Shown: piece by piece, positions 1-11,700 of the stretch
Numbering within the stretch: the stretch's first letter is position 1
How the letters are laid out: the number at the start of each line of letters is the position of its first letter
Assembly (NCBI GenBank): GCA_963971285.1
Contig: OZ020253.1
Location: 20,534,528-20,598,527 of the forward strand
Direction: 5' to 3'
Length of the DNA stretch: 64,000 nt
From: Astropecten irregularis
Lineage: Eukaryota > Echinodermata > Asteroidea > Paxillosida > Astropectinidae
Made by a program: the position numbers and the translations under genes
The notes under the pieces: generated by a model
What the model was told of the DNA's origin: nothing
What the model saw: only the letters and a program-made list of their open reading frames with translations
Database searches by the model: none

Positions 1-690
1 TTGAATTACTCACAATAATTATGTCCTCGAGCACATTTTGGTGGATCACTTAATATTTCTCAAATATTGCTATTAAAAAAGTGGGTTTTGCTAGTAAGGT
101 CAACAACCTGGTGTTTTATAAAGTTCTGAATTATTTCAATGGTGGGCTTCATGTTTTCTAAGCCCTATTAAATACTAAAACTTAAGACTCACAATATACA
201 GATTCAAAGTACCTCCAATTGTTCCACTACATCAAAGCTAAATACATAACATAACATTATAACATTTGCAATATGATTTGAGCATGATTTTGATCATTTT
301 TAATGGCACACACATAGTTTTATTTCAGACCACTAGAGCAGCTAAATGTTTAAATCCTTAAAAAATATTTGAAATCATGAGAATACCGAAATGTTTTCAT
401 AAAAAAATTAAAAATTTAATGATCAAAGAAAATATTTTATTGGGAAGAACTTTGATTTTGTAGTACTGTTACAAATCTATGTACAGTTTTGGTCAAAGGC
501 CTCTATAAATATTCAAGCACCTTTTATAGCTTGGCAGAATGTTCATAAAAGAAAATGAATCTGGGCTTAAAATGAGTATTTCATTAAAGACCAAAGACAT
601 TTGCAGATGCCATTCATGTTTGAATATCAAATGTTTCTGATGAGCCTAAATTGGCTTAGTTAAACTGAGGTGAACAGTAAAATGTTGAGT
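1..690. other. 3' flank and 3' UTR of the fukutin gene
   Basis: No coding exon is visible here. The stretch just below 691 should be the 3' UTR of the minus-strand fukutin gene, which ends at a probable poly(A) signal near 436. The rest is AT-rich DNA in which I see nothing specific. Confidence 0.6.
436..441 (-). promoter_or_regulatory. Probable poly(A) signal of fukutin (AATAAA)
   Basis: An AATAAA hexamer lies on the minus strand about 250 bases downstream of the fukutin stop codon. That is a plausible 3' UTR length. The assignment rests only on motif and position. Confidence 0.45.
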
Positions 691-3600
691 CTAGAATACT
701 CGGATAACCTCCGGCCATTCATCATGGTCCCAGTAGCCATTTGGTCTGACATTAGGTGGACTGCTTTTCCAGTCCCAAGTTGTGACCTTCTTGTTCCAGT
801 CTGTACCGTAGTTGGCTTCAATGTATCGTCGTGTATCACATGGTACCCTGACTTTAAGACCCAGCAGTTCAGCCCAGCACAGGGTAAACTTGGAGAAGTT
901 GTACCTTGGGACAATCAAATCAAATCATGATAATTTAACAATCATTTTATCAAATGCAGGTTTCTCTGTGGAGAAATAGTGGATGAATAACTTCTTGCCC
1001 AATTCCCATGATTTCCACACTTCTCCAAACTAGGAGTGACCGAGTCTTCCTCAGCCCAATAAAGTCAGACAGTGTGTACTAATAACTTGCCCTATAAGAA
1101 CCTGTATAAAGTTATGGGTGCCTGTGTCATACATACCACCAGGGATTGGTTGGGATGGTTTATATAATAGTTATTATTTTACCAATGATAATATTTTTCT
1201 GACTTACTTAAATTTCTTTCCAGATCGAACCTCAGTTCCACCATTCCACATATGATCTTTCTCATCATAAAAGAAAAAAATATCAAGCTTGACTTCATCC
1301 TCAAGGAAAGATAACTCAAAGCTGTCTGAAATCTGGTAATAAAAGAGAATTGAGGAAAATATCACCTGCTGCACAAATTGCTTACCAACAAAATGACCTG
1401 TGATTTTAATGCCAAAATGCAGTTAGTGGCCTTACATGATTTTGAACCTTGACAGAATCTTTATCTAACATAGGGCAAACATACAATGGAAGACTGCTAA
1501 TGAGAAAAGACTTGTGGTGGACAAAAATAGGAGGATGGTTCTTAGCAATGTTTAAGTGAAAAACAAGACAGAAAAGCAAATTACAAATAGATAAGAGAAA
1601 CAGACATTTGTGACAATTACTTGCTTTTTACTTTCAATCCTGATCAAAATAGCATTTTGAGGAGTAAAGAACTCATGAATTTAAATTTGAATAATGTCTA
1701 GCACATTTGGGTCAAAATTGTGCAAGGCAAGAAAATACCTGAGTAAGCTGAAAGTGTTAGATTGCAAAGGCTCGCCCCTTATTTCAAATCAATGAGTCAG
1801 TGATTAAGTCAGGGGAAATGAATAACCTTGTGAATAACCTCAGAGCAAGCATGAGCAATGCATCAACTTACCTTCCCAAACTGGTGTTTAAGAGTGAGCC
1901 CTCTAGTGTCAAACTCGTGTATAATGTTGCTTTTATAGTCCTTTATCCACATACCAAAATCTACATCTTGGCTGTGTGCTATGATGTCACATTCACGGAA
2001 CCAACCTGGAGGAATGAAATCAAATACCCAAAGGTGTATCAGCAAGAAGCGGAAGTAACATTCAGAAAGGCCAGGCTAATTAAGACAGTCAGATATTCTT
2101 CTGTGTTAATATTTTCAGGGGAAATCATCCAAAACAAGGACATAATTGGGAAGAAGCAACATATGAAAGTGTGAGCAACCTGTTTCTGACACATGAATAA
2201 CAGTGGAAGGAGTTGTGGAAAGACATCAGTTAATCAGATCCACATCTTTACAATATGAATACATGTAGAACTGTTTAAGAGTAGGGTGAGAACCCCAATG
2301 ATTTATATTCTTAAACAACTATGAGATGGATTAGGAACTGAAAACCCGATCCACATGGTGCCTTCTGTGAGAATTGAACTGGGGATCCTCGAGGTGAAAA
2401 CTGAGATCATTATGCTATACTGCTTTCCCAAAGTTGTGCTGACTTCACTGCTTTTTTCTCAGTCCCATACAATTTTTCCCATTGTCAAGCTGGGTCAACT
2501 TTAATAAACATATTACCAGCTTTTTCACTAATCAATTTTCAGCAACATTGATACTCAAACATCCACTGAAACAGTTTGAAGATTAACAAAACAAACAACC
2601 AGACAAGTGTACTATCCATCACTCACCCAGACAAGTACCACTACTCAGCCAAAACCTTACGCCCAAACCATCCAAAGCACGTTGCCCCTTTTCCAGAAGG
2701 TCTCTAGCTGCCTGACGAAACTGTTGGCCTTCGGGGGAGTTGTCATGACCATATGACCTGCGGTAGACCCTAGCTTGGTTGTAGTCACACTCCAAGAATC
2801 TTGAAAATGGTATCTGATCCAAGAAATGATGAATATGTTTTGGGATACGAATCTCAACACCATCCGCCTTTGAAACTATGAACTCCAGTCTGGAATGAAA
2901 ATAAAAAGCAATCTAACCACTTTAAAGCAATGTGTACACAAAAGTTAAATTGACAATTAAAAAATACTTCACCAGAATAATATGATAATAAACAAAATGC
3001 AATTAATAAAACATGTATCATTCATAGCCAAAGCAAATGCATAATGACTTCTGCTGAACAAAGACATTTGAGGAATGTTTCATTCAAAGCCATTTTCAAT
3101 TTCATTGGAAACATTTTCTCATGACAAAACTACTTACTTGACTACAATACTTACTTGTCATAAGCCCCAGCATAGGTCCCACCAAATTTTAACTTCTTGG
3201 CAGTGATATCTTTGAAGCACGCATGCCGAGCAGCCTGCCACCTGGATTGGCGTGACATGTCTCCATTTATCGTTCCATGCCAAAGAAATGACCCACTCCT
3301 TTCATAGAAAACCACCAGATGAATGAACTGGCCTGAATACTCAAAGAAGTAGTGTAAGGGTATCTCTGTAGTGTCTTTGTTTTCAACGGTGATGGGGCGA
3401 GGGTCCCAGCCATAAAATACCGTCCATTTGATGTTAATTTTATCCTCAAGGAACTGCAGGAAATCCTGAAAGGAACAAATTATATTTAATCAATTTTGTT
3501 TATCAAGGATATAAACTGCACAACACACCACGATGTTAAGGTTTTACTTTACTAAGAGCATGGCAATAACACAGTATCAGGAAGCCATCTGACCATTTAT

Positions 3601-5254
3601 TACTTCAGAAATTTCAAGTCACCTCTGCTGAAGATTCCAATCCTAGTTGGTTTGATATATGTTTATCTTCGGTCAAAAATGTTTATAATCTGCAGCTAAC
3701 AGGCTATTTGAATAGCAGTCTTACAAAACTTCATTTCTTTTCAAACTTCTTAATTAGAGATTTCATACATGTACCAAATTCTACTCACATTTGAAATTAA
3801 TCGTGCATCTAGGACTCCAAAGGTTGTAATGTTCCGTGTTCCACACAGGTATTTACATTTACCAGGGTATGCATTATTTGTGTCCACTGTTCTCAACAAT
3901 GATATATTACTCAGACAATCAGGTTCAATCAAGAACACAGGAAGGCTGAATTTCCTTGCAGCATCAGCGAAGACCTTTGTTGCTCTCTAAAAACATTGAA
4001 TAGAAATATTTGATTAGAAATCCAAGGCATGCAACTGGGGTTTAGGTCGTGTCTGAAACGGGCTTCCAGAGCTACGGCTAGGTCTATTGTCTTGGTGTCT
4101 CCACATATTTCCAATGGAGCGAAGAACTAGACCTAGCTCTAGACAACAGAATCAGATGCAGCATTAATTGTAATACATGTATCCTCTCCATTCAAATCAT
4201 CCCAAACTAGTAAGTGATGATCGTAGCCCTTGGTTTGACATGGGGAGTTTGGGGACTAAGGCCCAAGTCCCCATGTCAGACCAAATTTGGGTTTAATACT
4301 ATCCCAAACAGGCCAAGCCATTGTATACCTGCCTCACTATAATTTCATATGAAAAATGAGTGACAAGGCCAAGCATCTACAGTATATGAACCCTCACCTT
4401 CCTCGTCAACTGTAATCTCCTTGAGGTAACAATAAGGTTGTTTGTCAAATGGAGATTAAACATTACCAAGAAACACCCCAAACTAACTGAATCTAACTAC
4501 TTCCCCAATTTTGTTTGAATCCTACTTATGAGACATAGGATGTATTTCAGCTATCTTAAATGAGCACTGACCAGCCCATCGTTGTCAGTAGTTTAGACCT
4601 CGACCACCTATTCACATTTAAGGGAATCAAAACCACTTTATATTCTCACCTGTGGTGAAGTCCTCTAATAGAGAGGTTAAATTTGTGGAAAGAGGGCAGA
4701 GCTTTGATTTTTTAGGGAAATTATGGGGTAAAATGGTAACGGTAGACGAAACACTTGGCCATTATTGCCCAAATTACCCAATATATATCTTTTGTTTCGT
4801 AGGAGTCACTTACATAAGGTGAAATTTTTCTGCTGTGCTTGTGGACATCTCCTTCCTGTATACAATGATAAAACTGTGGATCAACTTTACATTTCATCAG
4901 AAAAGTACAAAGGCCTATAAAAATCGCCTTTTTTAACATTTGGACATGGTCTGGCGATAGTAGGCCAGACCATGTCCAAATGTTAAAAAAGACGATTTTT
5001 AGGGTCCAAGTTACTCGGACTATACATGATGATGATATATGTGGCTGATGCAGTGACATGTTTGAAGTTAAATTGATTTTTACTCAGTCTTAGACTAGTC
5101 TTACCCATAAACTGCTCCAAGAGAATATTCCTGAAGTTCCAGCCCACTTCAATATACATATTTGTGCGACAAGAAACATCAGGCTGGCTACAACCAGCCC
5201 AACCAATACACTTCGTCGGCTGATGTACACGTGAGATATTTCTGTTCTCGGCAT
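691..5254 (-). CDS. FKTN: Fukutin, ribitol-5-phosphate transferase of alpha-dystroglycan glycosylation
   Basis: Fukutin is a Golgi type II membrane enzyme. In vertebrates it transfers ribitol-5-phosphate to the O-mannosyl glycan of alpha-dystroglycan. Coding exons, all minus strand: 5105-5254, 3789-3986, 3155-3465, 2627-2889, 1872-2005, 1208-1332 and 691-904. They sum to 1395 nt or 464 aa (human 461), with GT-AG introns and matching phases. A short cytosolic N-terminus is followed by one membrane helix at about residues 14-36. The LicD-like domain follows, with [13 protein letters not shown], then the metal-binding DxD at D321/D323 in [21 protein letters not shown] and a C-terminus with [11 protein letters not shown] complete it. 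I chose the ATG at 5254 because it gives the family length. An in-frame ATG at 5326 would add 24 residues. The gene points away from OTC. Family assignment is very secure, and exon edges are inferred from splice consensus. Confidence 0.95.
2330..2440 (-). mobile_element. Possible tRNA-derived SINE fragment
   Basis: On the minus strand a box B-like GTTCAATTCTC lies about 50 bases after a box A-like TAGCATAATGA, in a fukutin intron. The spacing fits a tRNA-derived SINE head. No second copy in the window confirms a family, so this is tentative. Confidence 0.35.
4230..4283. repeat. Short inverted repeat (hairpin) in fukutin intron 1
   Basis: TTGGTTTGACATGGGGA at 4230 pairs with TCCCCATGTCAGACCAA ending at 4283, with one internal mismatch and a loop of about 20 bases. 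It resembles the remains of a small foldback transposon. No target duplication was identified. Confidence 0.55.
4919..5000. repeat. Near-perfect 82-bp inverted repeat in fukutin intron 1
   Basis: Two 37-base arms (4919-4955 and 4964-5000) are reverse complements with one mismatch, separated by an 8-base loop. The core arm word is ACATTTGGACATGGTCTGGC. A transcript of either strand could fold into a long, almost unbroken hairpin. It may be a compact foldback MITE or a small-RNA-like precursor. The sequence alone does not decide. Confidence 0.85.
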
Positions 5255-5875
5255 TCTGATTTCTGCCGAAATTATTATTGGTGTTAGGCCTACTGTCGGA
5301 TCTTTGTGAGCATTTATCTCCTTCATAAGACTAAGGCTAGGTAAGTCTGGAAATTATCTTGACTAACAATAATCAAATAACAACTTGACTTCATGTTTCG
5401 CCATACACCGATTCCCTTGTCATCGCCCATGGATGCCGGACGCGATTTCTGTTTCTGTTTGCACAGGGCGCAGCCATCTTGGTTTTAGTACGGAAGCTCA
5501 AAATGCACACTACCGGTAGCTGTACCGTGAACACGTTACAGAACACGTGAACGGAACACATCTAGTCTTTCTTCAAGGCTTTCGTAGCTTCGTTGACTTC
5601 AGTGAAGCCACTGAGATGGGTTGAACACGAGTAAATAATTACATATAAATAATGTATGTAGGCCTATTCATAATTATATAATGAAAAATGCATGTCAGGT
5701 ATGTTCTTGTTTAAACTAAATCTTCATCATAATCTTTTGAAGAAAAAAAAGACAGCTCAAAAAGCTACATATTTGCGAGGGAAAAGAATAAATTAATTTT
5801 GAAATATACATCTAATTAGTAATGACTTCGAGTTCTGCCTCTGCATCAACAGATCAGAAACTAATAAATAATAAG
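5255..5875. other. Upstream region of fukutin
   Basis: This holds the presumed 5' UTR and promoter of fukutin and part of the gap to OTC. It is slightly richer in CG (for example GATGCCGGACGCG near 5433) than the surroundings. No TATA box or further gene is visible. Confidence 0.4.
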
Positions 5876-6272
5876 GAGCTATCCTAGGTGTTCGGGTTGG
5901 ACTCAGTGTACTGCGTGTTGGGCTATAATGCTACGATTTTTAAAATTTGCATTACAATTTATTTACAAAGCAGTGATGGTTTATCTTGGTGTGAAATATC
6001 AGTATAAATTATTATTTATTTCCAAATTGTAATTACACGACAGAATATAGTCATTAACTATGCAATGAATCTATTAACAAGTACATGTAATAGAACATAC
6101 TCTCTATGTAAAAAGAGTGAACTTCACTCTTTTAGAGTGAAGTTTGCATCGTTAAGTTGAATGATTTTGCATTTTGGCCAAGAGTGAAAACCACTAAAAG
6201 AGTGAAATAACCAGCTCGATACCAAACGAGTGGTGCTTTTTCCCGGAGACCCCGAGAAACTAAAACAAATGA

Positions 6273-6628
6273 TTAACTATCATACTTTGGTTTTTGTCAA
6301 AGAAATACAGATTCATGGGCAAAAATATCAAGGACGATACAGTAACAGTCATCCAAATTTCCAGTCCCGAAACGGTGCCCACTTTTTGAGTAAACGGCGA
6401 AAAACGGCCACAGTATTTCTTAAGTCTTTCCTCTTTTATTTTTATCTTTAAAAGATCAAAAATAATTTTGGTAATTGGTTTTACTCTTTTCTTGACAAAT
6501 ACATCATTTCAGGCAAAAACATTTTAACGGTATGTTTCTACCATCACCATCTTTATATACCCTGTAAGTTATAGGTAAATCTGTGAAGATTTCTGTTTCG
6601 ATATGCTACCAAAGTACAATACCTTTAA
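6273..6628 (-). mobile_element. TTAA-target MITE, copy 1
   Basis: This member of the most abundant repeat family here has ends AAAGGTAGTATCATACTTTG and its complement, a central palindromic GATCTTTTAAAAGATC (degenerate in this copy), and TTAA at both borders. The duplicated segment at 23.2 kb retains the unoccupied site around ATGATTAAATG, which shows the insertion directly. Confidence 0.85.
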
Positions 6629-7631
6629 ATGAAAAAATTAAACTAAAAAGAAACAATATAGGGCCATGCCAGACAAGACAATTTTCCACAGGCAATGAGG
6701 CAACCATTCCAACTAAATGATTTAGGACATACAAATATGACTGTTATATTATTTCTCCCTGGTGATTGCCTATTCTCCGTTTGATGTTGGACATTAACAT
6801 TATAATGATTTACATAAATTTGCAATCAATGCCAAATCATGTGAATCTATAAATGTATTAAATGATTGCGTTTACATTACTCCCAAAACTAGTAAATAAA
6901 TACAATATAATTTCCTCAAGAAAAAAACAACTTGTGAGGGAATACTTTATTGGTACACTGTGGTTTAAAAGGAAATAATATTTCTCGGAATTGTAAAAAT
7001 GTATTGCATCCGCAATCAAACCAAACATGTGTCACCCTTCCTACCTGGTGAGTGGAGAGCTTATTTATATTTTTATAGTAGATTTTCCTACAGAGGCCAT
7101 TTATATTTTTGGTGATAAATGTACAAAATTATTTTCTGCTTAGCTTTTGCACTTCTGTAGATGTAGAGTATGCATCCTTTCATTGACTTTGTATTTGGCC
7201 CTAATGATCTTAGTGGACAGTAATTATGTGTACAATGAAGTTTAAGTAATAATATTGGATGTTTTTGTGAGATTGTAATAGTTAATTTTCACTGTTACGG
7301 CAAATTAATAATTAAAGGTGGATTATATGCCTTTGACGATATTGCAAATTGGTTATTGTAAATATTTTATTTTATTCTTGTGCTTTTACAGGAACAGATT
7401 CCCTGTGACTGTCGTTTTTCTTGGCTAGTAAAATAAAATTTCCTCACTCGTACCGCAACTTCTGTCCACCAGATAAACATTCTTTTCTCAGTTTGATCAA
7501 CCCTCGACCATGGAGTGGGTTTTGTTCTCCACGGACTCATACCTCCAAACCCGCTTCTCCTATAGGTTACACATGCATAAAGAAAACATTGTAAGTATAT
7601 AGTATAGTCCAGAGATAATCATTATAGATCT

Positions 7632-7857
7632 GGGGCCAATTTCATGGAGCTCACTAAGCACAAACAATTTGCTTAGCACAAAATGTCTTGCTCAATAAAG
7701 CATGGCCAGCCTGATTAACAACAGCCAAAGAACGTACAATCACAGGCGAGTACACAACACATGGAATTTTGGTTGTTTAACCAGACCTATATAATTTATA
7801 ATTCCTAATTTCTTGCTTAGCAAATCTTTTGCCAAGTAGGGCAGTGAAATTGGCCCC
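7632..7857. mobile_element. MITE with GGGGCCAATTTCA termini, copy 1
   Basis: Terminal inverted repeats GGGGCCAATTTCA and TGAAATTGGCCCC flank about 200 bases with an internal AGCACAAACAATTTGCTTAG block. Related copies lie at 13797-14054 and 23729-23962. The last sits at the equivalent position in the duplicated segment. Confidence 0.75.
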
Positions 7858-7974
7858 TGTATAACTGTATAATAATCATAATTAACCATGCGCTAAGTCT
7901 GATTGATGATTTGATTTCATCAATTTCACCTGATAAGGATTAGTTTATAAACCAGGAAAGAAACCGATGCTAAT

Positions 7975-8728
7975 AGAAAATGAATTTGTGAGGCTTATGT
8001 GACATCATCCATCCATCCATCAAAATCGATATAAGTAGGTATATAATCATGTACAGGTATACAATCATGCTATAAGGCAAGATTATATTGTACTTTGGTT
8101 TTTGTCAAAGAAATACACTGGATTTATGGGCAAAATTACCAAGGACGATACAGTAACAGACATCTGTGAAAATTTCAGCCCCATACGGTAGCCTACCCAC
8201 TGTTTGAAGAATAAAAAACAATGGAAAACAGCCACTGAGTATTTCTTAAGTCTTTTCATTTTATTTTTGATCTTTTAAAAGATCAAAACAATATTTTTTG
8301 GTCGTTGTTTTACTAATATCTGGATAAATACACCATTTCAGGCGGAACAATTTTTCTACCAGGTTCTATACCAGTACCAGCATCTTCATACCCTGAAAGT
8401 TATACGCATCTGTGAACAGTTCTGTTTTGGTGTCTTACCAAAAGTATATAAAGTATCAATGCACGATAACATTGTAAGGAATTTCAGTTACCGACTACTT
8501 TACCTTCGGCAAAACGCTAAATCTCCGTTAACTAGGTCACCACGGTATAGTTAGGAAAACGATGAACGAGGGAGTAATTACATTTGTATGTACGGATAAA
8601 TAGTTGTTTGTCGAAATGTGAGTTTGCACACTTCCATTTGTGCATAATTTTATCGCATGTGACAGACGTCTAGACCGCAACAAGTGATAGATAGTTTCCG
8701 GTGGAAAATAAACAGTAACTGCTTACAA
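7975..8728. other. Gap upstream of OTC
   Basis: Apart from a MITE at 8083-8456, this holds the presumed OTC promoter and 5' UTR. I see no other gene and no clear TATA box. Confidence 0.4.
8083..8456 (-). mobile_element. TTAA-target MITE, copy 2
   Basis: Same family as 6273-6628 and opposite to the plus-oriented copies. The internal GATCTTTTAAAAGATC is conserved. The ends are decayed, so the borders are approximate. Confidence 0.75.
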
Positions 8729-11700
8729 ATGCATTACATAATACCGCGGTTATTTTCGTCCAGTCTACAGTGTGGCAAGCTGAGATGTGGATCTCTGCTC
8801 CTTCTTGGCAAGCAGTATGGTGCAGCCTCATCAAGGGGGTTCCACGGCAACATAGCTGGACAGTAAGTTCAAGGACAGAGCAGGCATGGATGGCAGGGAA
8901 TACAGGGCCAGGGGTTCCTGAAGTTTAGTAGTACACTCAGGTTAGCACCTTTTACCATAACTCCAATGGTAAAAGATATTATACGCGGCGAATTCCTTGC
9001 TCAGTGCAGTCCGGGGGGGGGGGGGGGGTAGTGTTGCGGCAACAATGTTATGCTTTAACAACTCGGACGTGCAACGATATACACCTGTACATAATTATGC
9101 GCGCGTTAGACATACCTTCCGAACTTGACCTCGGTGCAGGACTGGTGCCTTTGTTTACTTTTGTATCAAAGGGAGGCACGTAGTGCGCGCTGCCAAATAA
9201 GGTATAATTATTCAAAGGGAGTTGCCGCAGATATATGCAAATGCCGGGGGAAGAAACTTTTAACCAATTGGAAGCATTGTTTACGCGTCAGGACATCGGG
9301 TGATTTCTAATAACGCTACTAATAGTCACTCTGTCACAGCCACTGGAAGTGAACAGAGCAAATTTGTTTTCCGGAATTAATTTGCCCACCTCCTCCCCGA
9401 TCAGGCCTCCAGTCGTTTCGGCTGTTTGTTTACCGGGCTGGCAATTTTGTGCGGATGTGGATATCCAGCAACCCATTTTCTCGTTTTTTATTTGAATTCC
9501 CATACTTTTACGAATTAAGTGTTTGAGATTTTATAGGAAAACATTAAGTAATCCCGACTGAATGTGCAACATCAGTGGGATTGCTCCATTTCATCAAAAT
9601 ACATGTAGTTTTCATTTACAAATGTACATTTTTTACAAGTATGCTTCATTGCTTATAGGCACAGCCCGACTGAATGTGCAACGTCAGTGGGAAAACTGGA
9701 TTACATTTTAATTCAAGTTTCATGAATTTCTTGTGTATTTATTATTAAGGATTGCATTTTCACTTTCCGGCCGAATGTTCAACATCGGCGGAAAGACCTA
9801 TTGGCTTAATGGTTTATTATGTTTCTCTTTATTTTTCTCCGGGCACATAGTGCCCGTGATTGGGTCTGGTGTGCCCATGGTTTGGGGCCGGGGTGCCCAT
9901 GGTTGGGACTGGTGTACCCATGGTTTGGGGCTGTGTGCCCATGGTTGGGTCTGGTGTGCCCATGGTTTGGGGCCGGGGTGCCCATGGTTGGGACTGGTGT
10001 ACCCATGGTTTGGGGCTGTGTGCCCATGGTTGGGTCTGGTGTGCCCATGGTTTGGGGCCGGGGTGCCCATGGTTGGGTCTGGTGTGCCCATGGTTTGGGG
10101 CCGGGGTGCCCATGGTTGGGTCTGGTGTGCCCATGTGTGGTTGGGTCTGGTGTGGCTCGAATTTTCGCTGAAGCCGCTCCATCCTTAATAGCCACACGTC
10201 CAACCGCCTGATTTACACGTAGGCCTACGAGGGATATGTTCGGCTCTGGTGCGCACCATCTTGTCATCACATTTCACACACTTTCTACATACACAAATGT
10301 TCCTTAGTGTCTCATCTTCCCAATGATATATTATTCGAATGATTTCAATCTTGTATTCATCTATTTTTCGGTCATTCTTGTACAATGTGATGACAACAGG
10401 GTGCACTAGAGCCGAACATATCCCTCGTAAATCAGACAGTTGGACGTGTGGCTAAGGATCGATGGAGTGGCTTGAGCGAAAATTCGTGCCACACTATTAC
10501 TGTAGCCCAATATTACTCCTGACGTTGTTGTCGTATATAGGACAACAATGCAGGATCTTTTTCAAAGGCTTCCTGCTATTTTTATAGGACACCAAGCATT
10601 TTACATTATTTTATTAGGCCTAGGCCCTTATTAGTATTTAGTTGCGATGATCGTTACTCGGTCTTTTTTTCAGTACATCACCTCAAACACAACTTTTAAG
10701 CCGTTTAAATTTAACAAATTGCCAGACTTTGTTTTTTTATGAAGCAATTGAACCTTAAATACATGTAGCTCGGATCCCAAGCAGACGTCTTTTGTTGGCA
10801 AGGACTTTCTCACCCTGCGAGATTTCAACAAGCATGACATAGAGCAGTTACTGTGGACGGCCGCCGACCTGAAAGAACGCATGAAGGTCAACGGTGAGGT
10901 GTACCAACCGCTGCTGGGCAAATCTGCAGCTCTGTTCTTTGAAAGACGAAGCACTAGAACTCGCCTGTCATCTGAGACTGGTGAGCACCGAGCATTTAAG
11001 AAAAAAACCATACCCCACCCTCCCTGGTCAGTCTAACCCCCCTTTGTGTATCTTTACTTGCATGTTCTTGTACTCCTGTTATTTAGCCCTGTCTGCTAGG
11101 ATCGAAATGCATCAGACCCTCCTAACTCCAAGCAATTGATAAACTTCAGGTCATTATTTTTGCCTATGAGCAGTTTGCAGCAGTTTATTACTTGTATTGA
11201 AAAAACATATTGAAGTTGTACATGTACAAGGAATGATGAATCTCCAGTGTGGTTAAATATATTAAGTCATGTGTCACTTCTGTACCTTCTATTCTGTATA
11301 GCAGTCATCAAAATGGTCACCGCCTCCAACTTGAAAAATAATGAAATGTTGTTGATTGATTTGGGTCTATCATTTGATTTCATTAAAAAATCTCAGACCT
11401 TTGGAAATCCAGCAGAAACATTACCATTTCATACACCCTAACTCCTCAAAGGTAGTATCATCCTTTTTTTTTTAGGTAAGAAACAAAAACAGAAATGTTC
11501 ACAGATTTACGTATAACTTACAGGGTATGAAGATGGTGCTGGTAGAAACATACCGTTAAAATGTTTCCGCCTGAAATGGTGTATTTATCCAGAAATTAGT
11601 AAAACAACGACCAAAAATCTTTTTGATCTTTTAAAAGATCAAAATTAAAGAGAAAATCTTAAGAAATACTGTTGCTGTTTTTCACTGCCGTTTTTTTTTC

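Larger units (their letters stand above)
5876..7974 (+). repeat. 2-kb duplicated segment, copy 1
   Basis: This segment is collinear with 22279-24104 in the same orientation. Shared blocks include GAGCTATCC...TAGGTGTTCGGG at the left and the AGAGTGAA-rich hairpins at 6110-6220. Further blocks are GCCAGACAAGACAATTTT near 6667, TGTGAGGGAATACTTTATTG near 6933 and ACCGATGCTAAT at the right. Indels separate the copies, and each carries its own MITE insertion at a different site. It is either an old dispersed duplication or a long non-autonomous element. No open gene is visible inside. Confidence 0.75.

Noticed and set aside
1800-2174. 124-codon plus-strand frame across a fukutin exon
   Set aside because: It is the antisense shadow of the well-supported minus-strand fukutin exon at 1872-2005.
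5255-5326. Longer fukutin start at the ATG at 5326
   Set aside because: It adds 24 polar residues before the membrane anchor and makes the protein longer than its relatives. The ATG at 5254 gives 464 aa, against 461 in human.
9733-10270. Long stop-free frames on both strands over the G-rich minisatellite
   Set aside because: They follow from a tandem repeat without stop codons, carry no family similarity and lie inside OTC intron 1.
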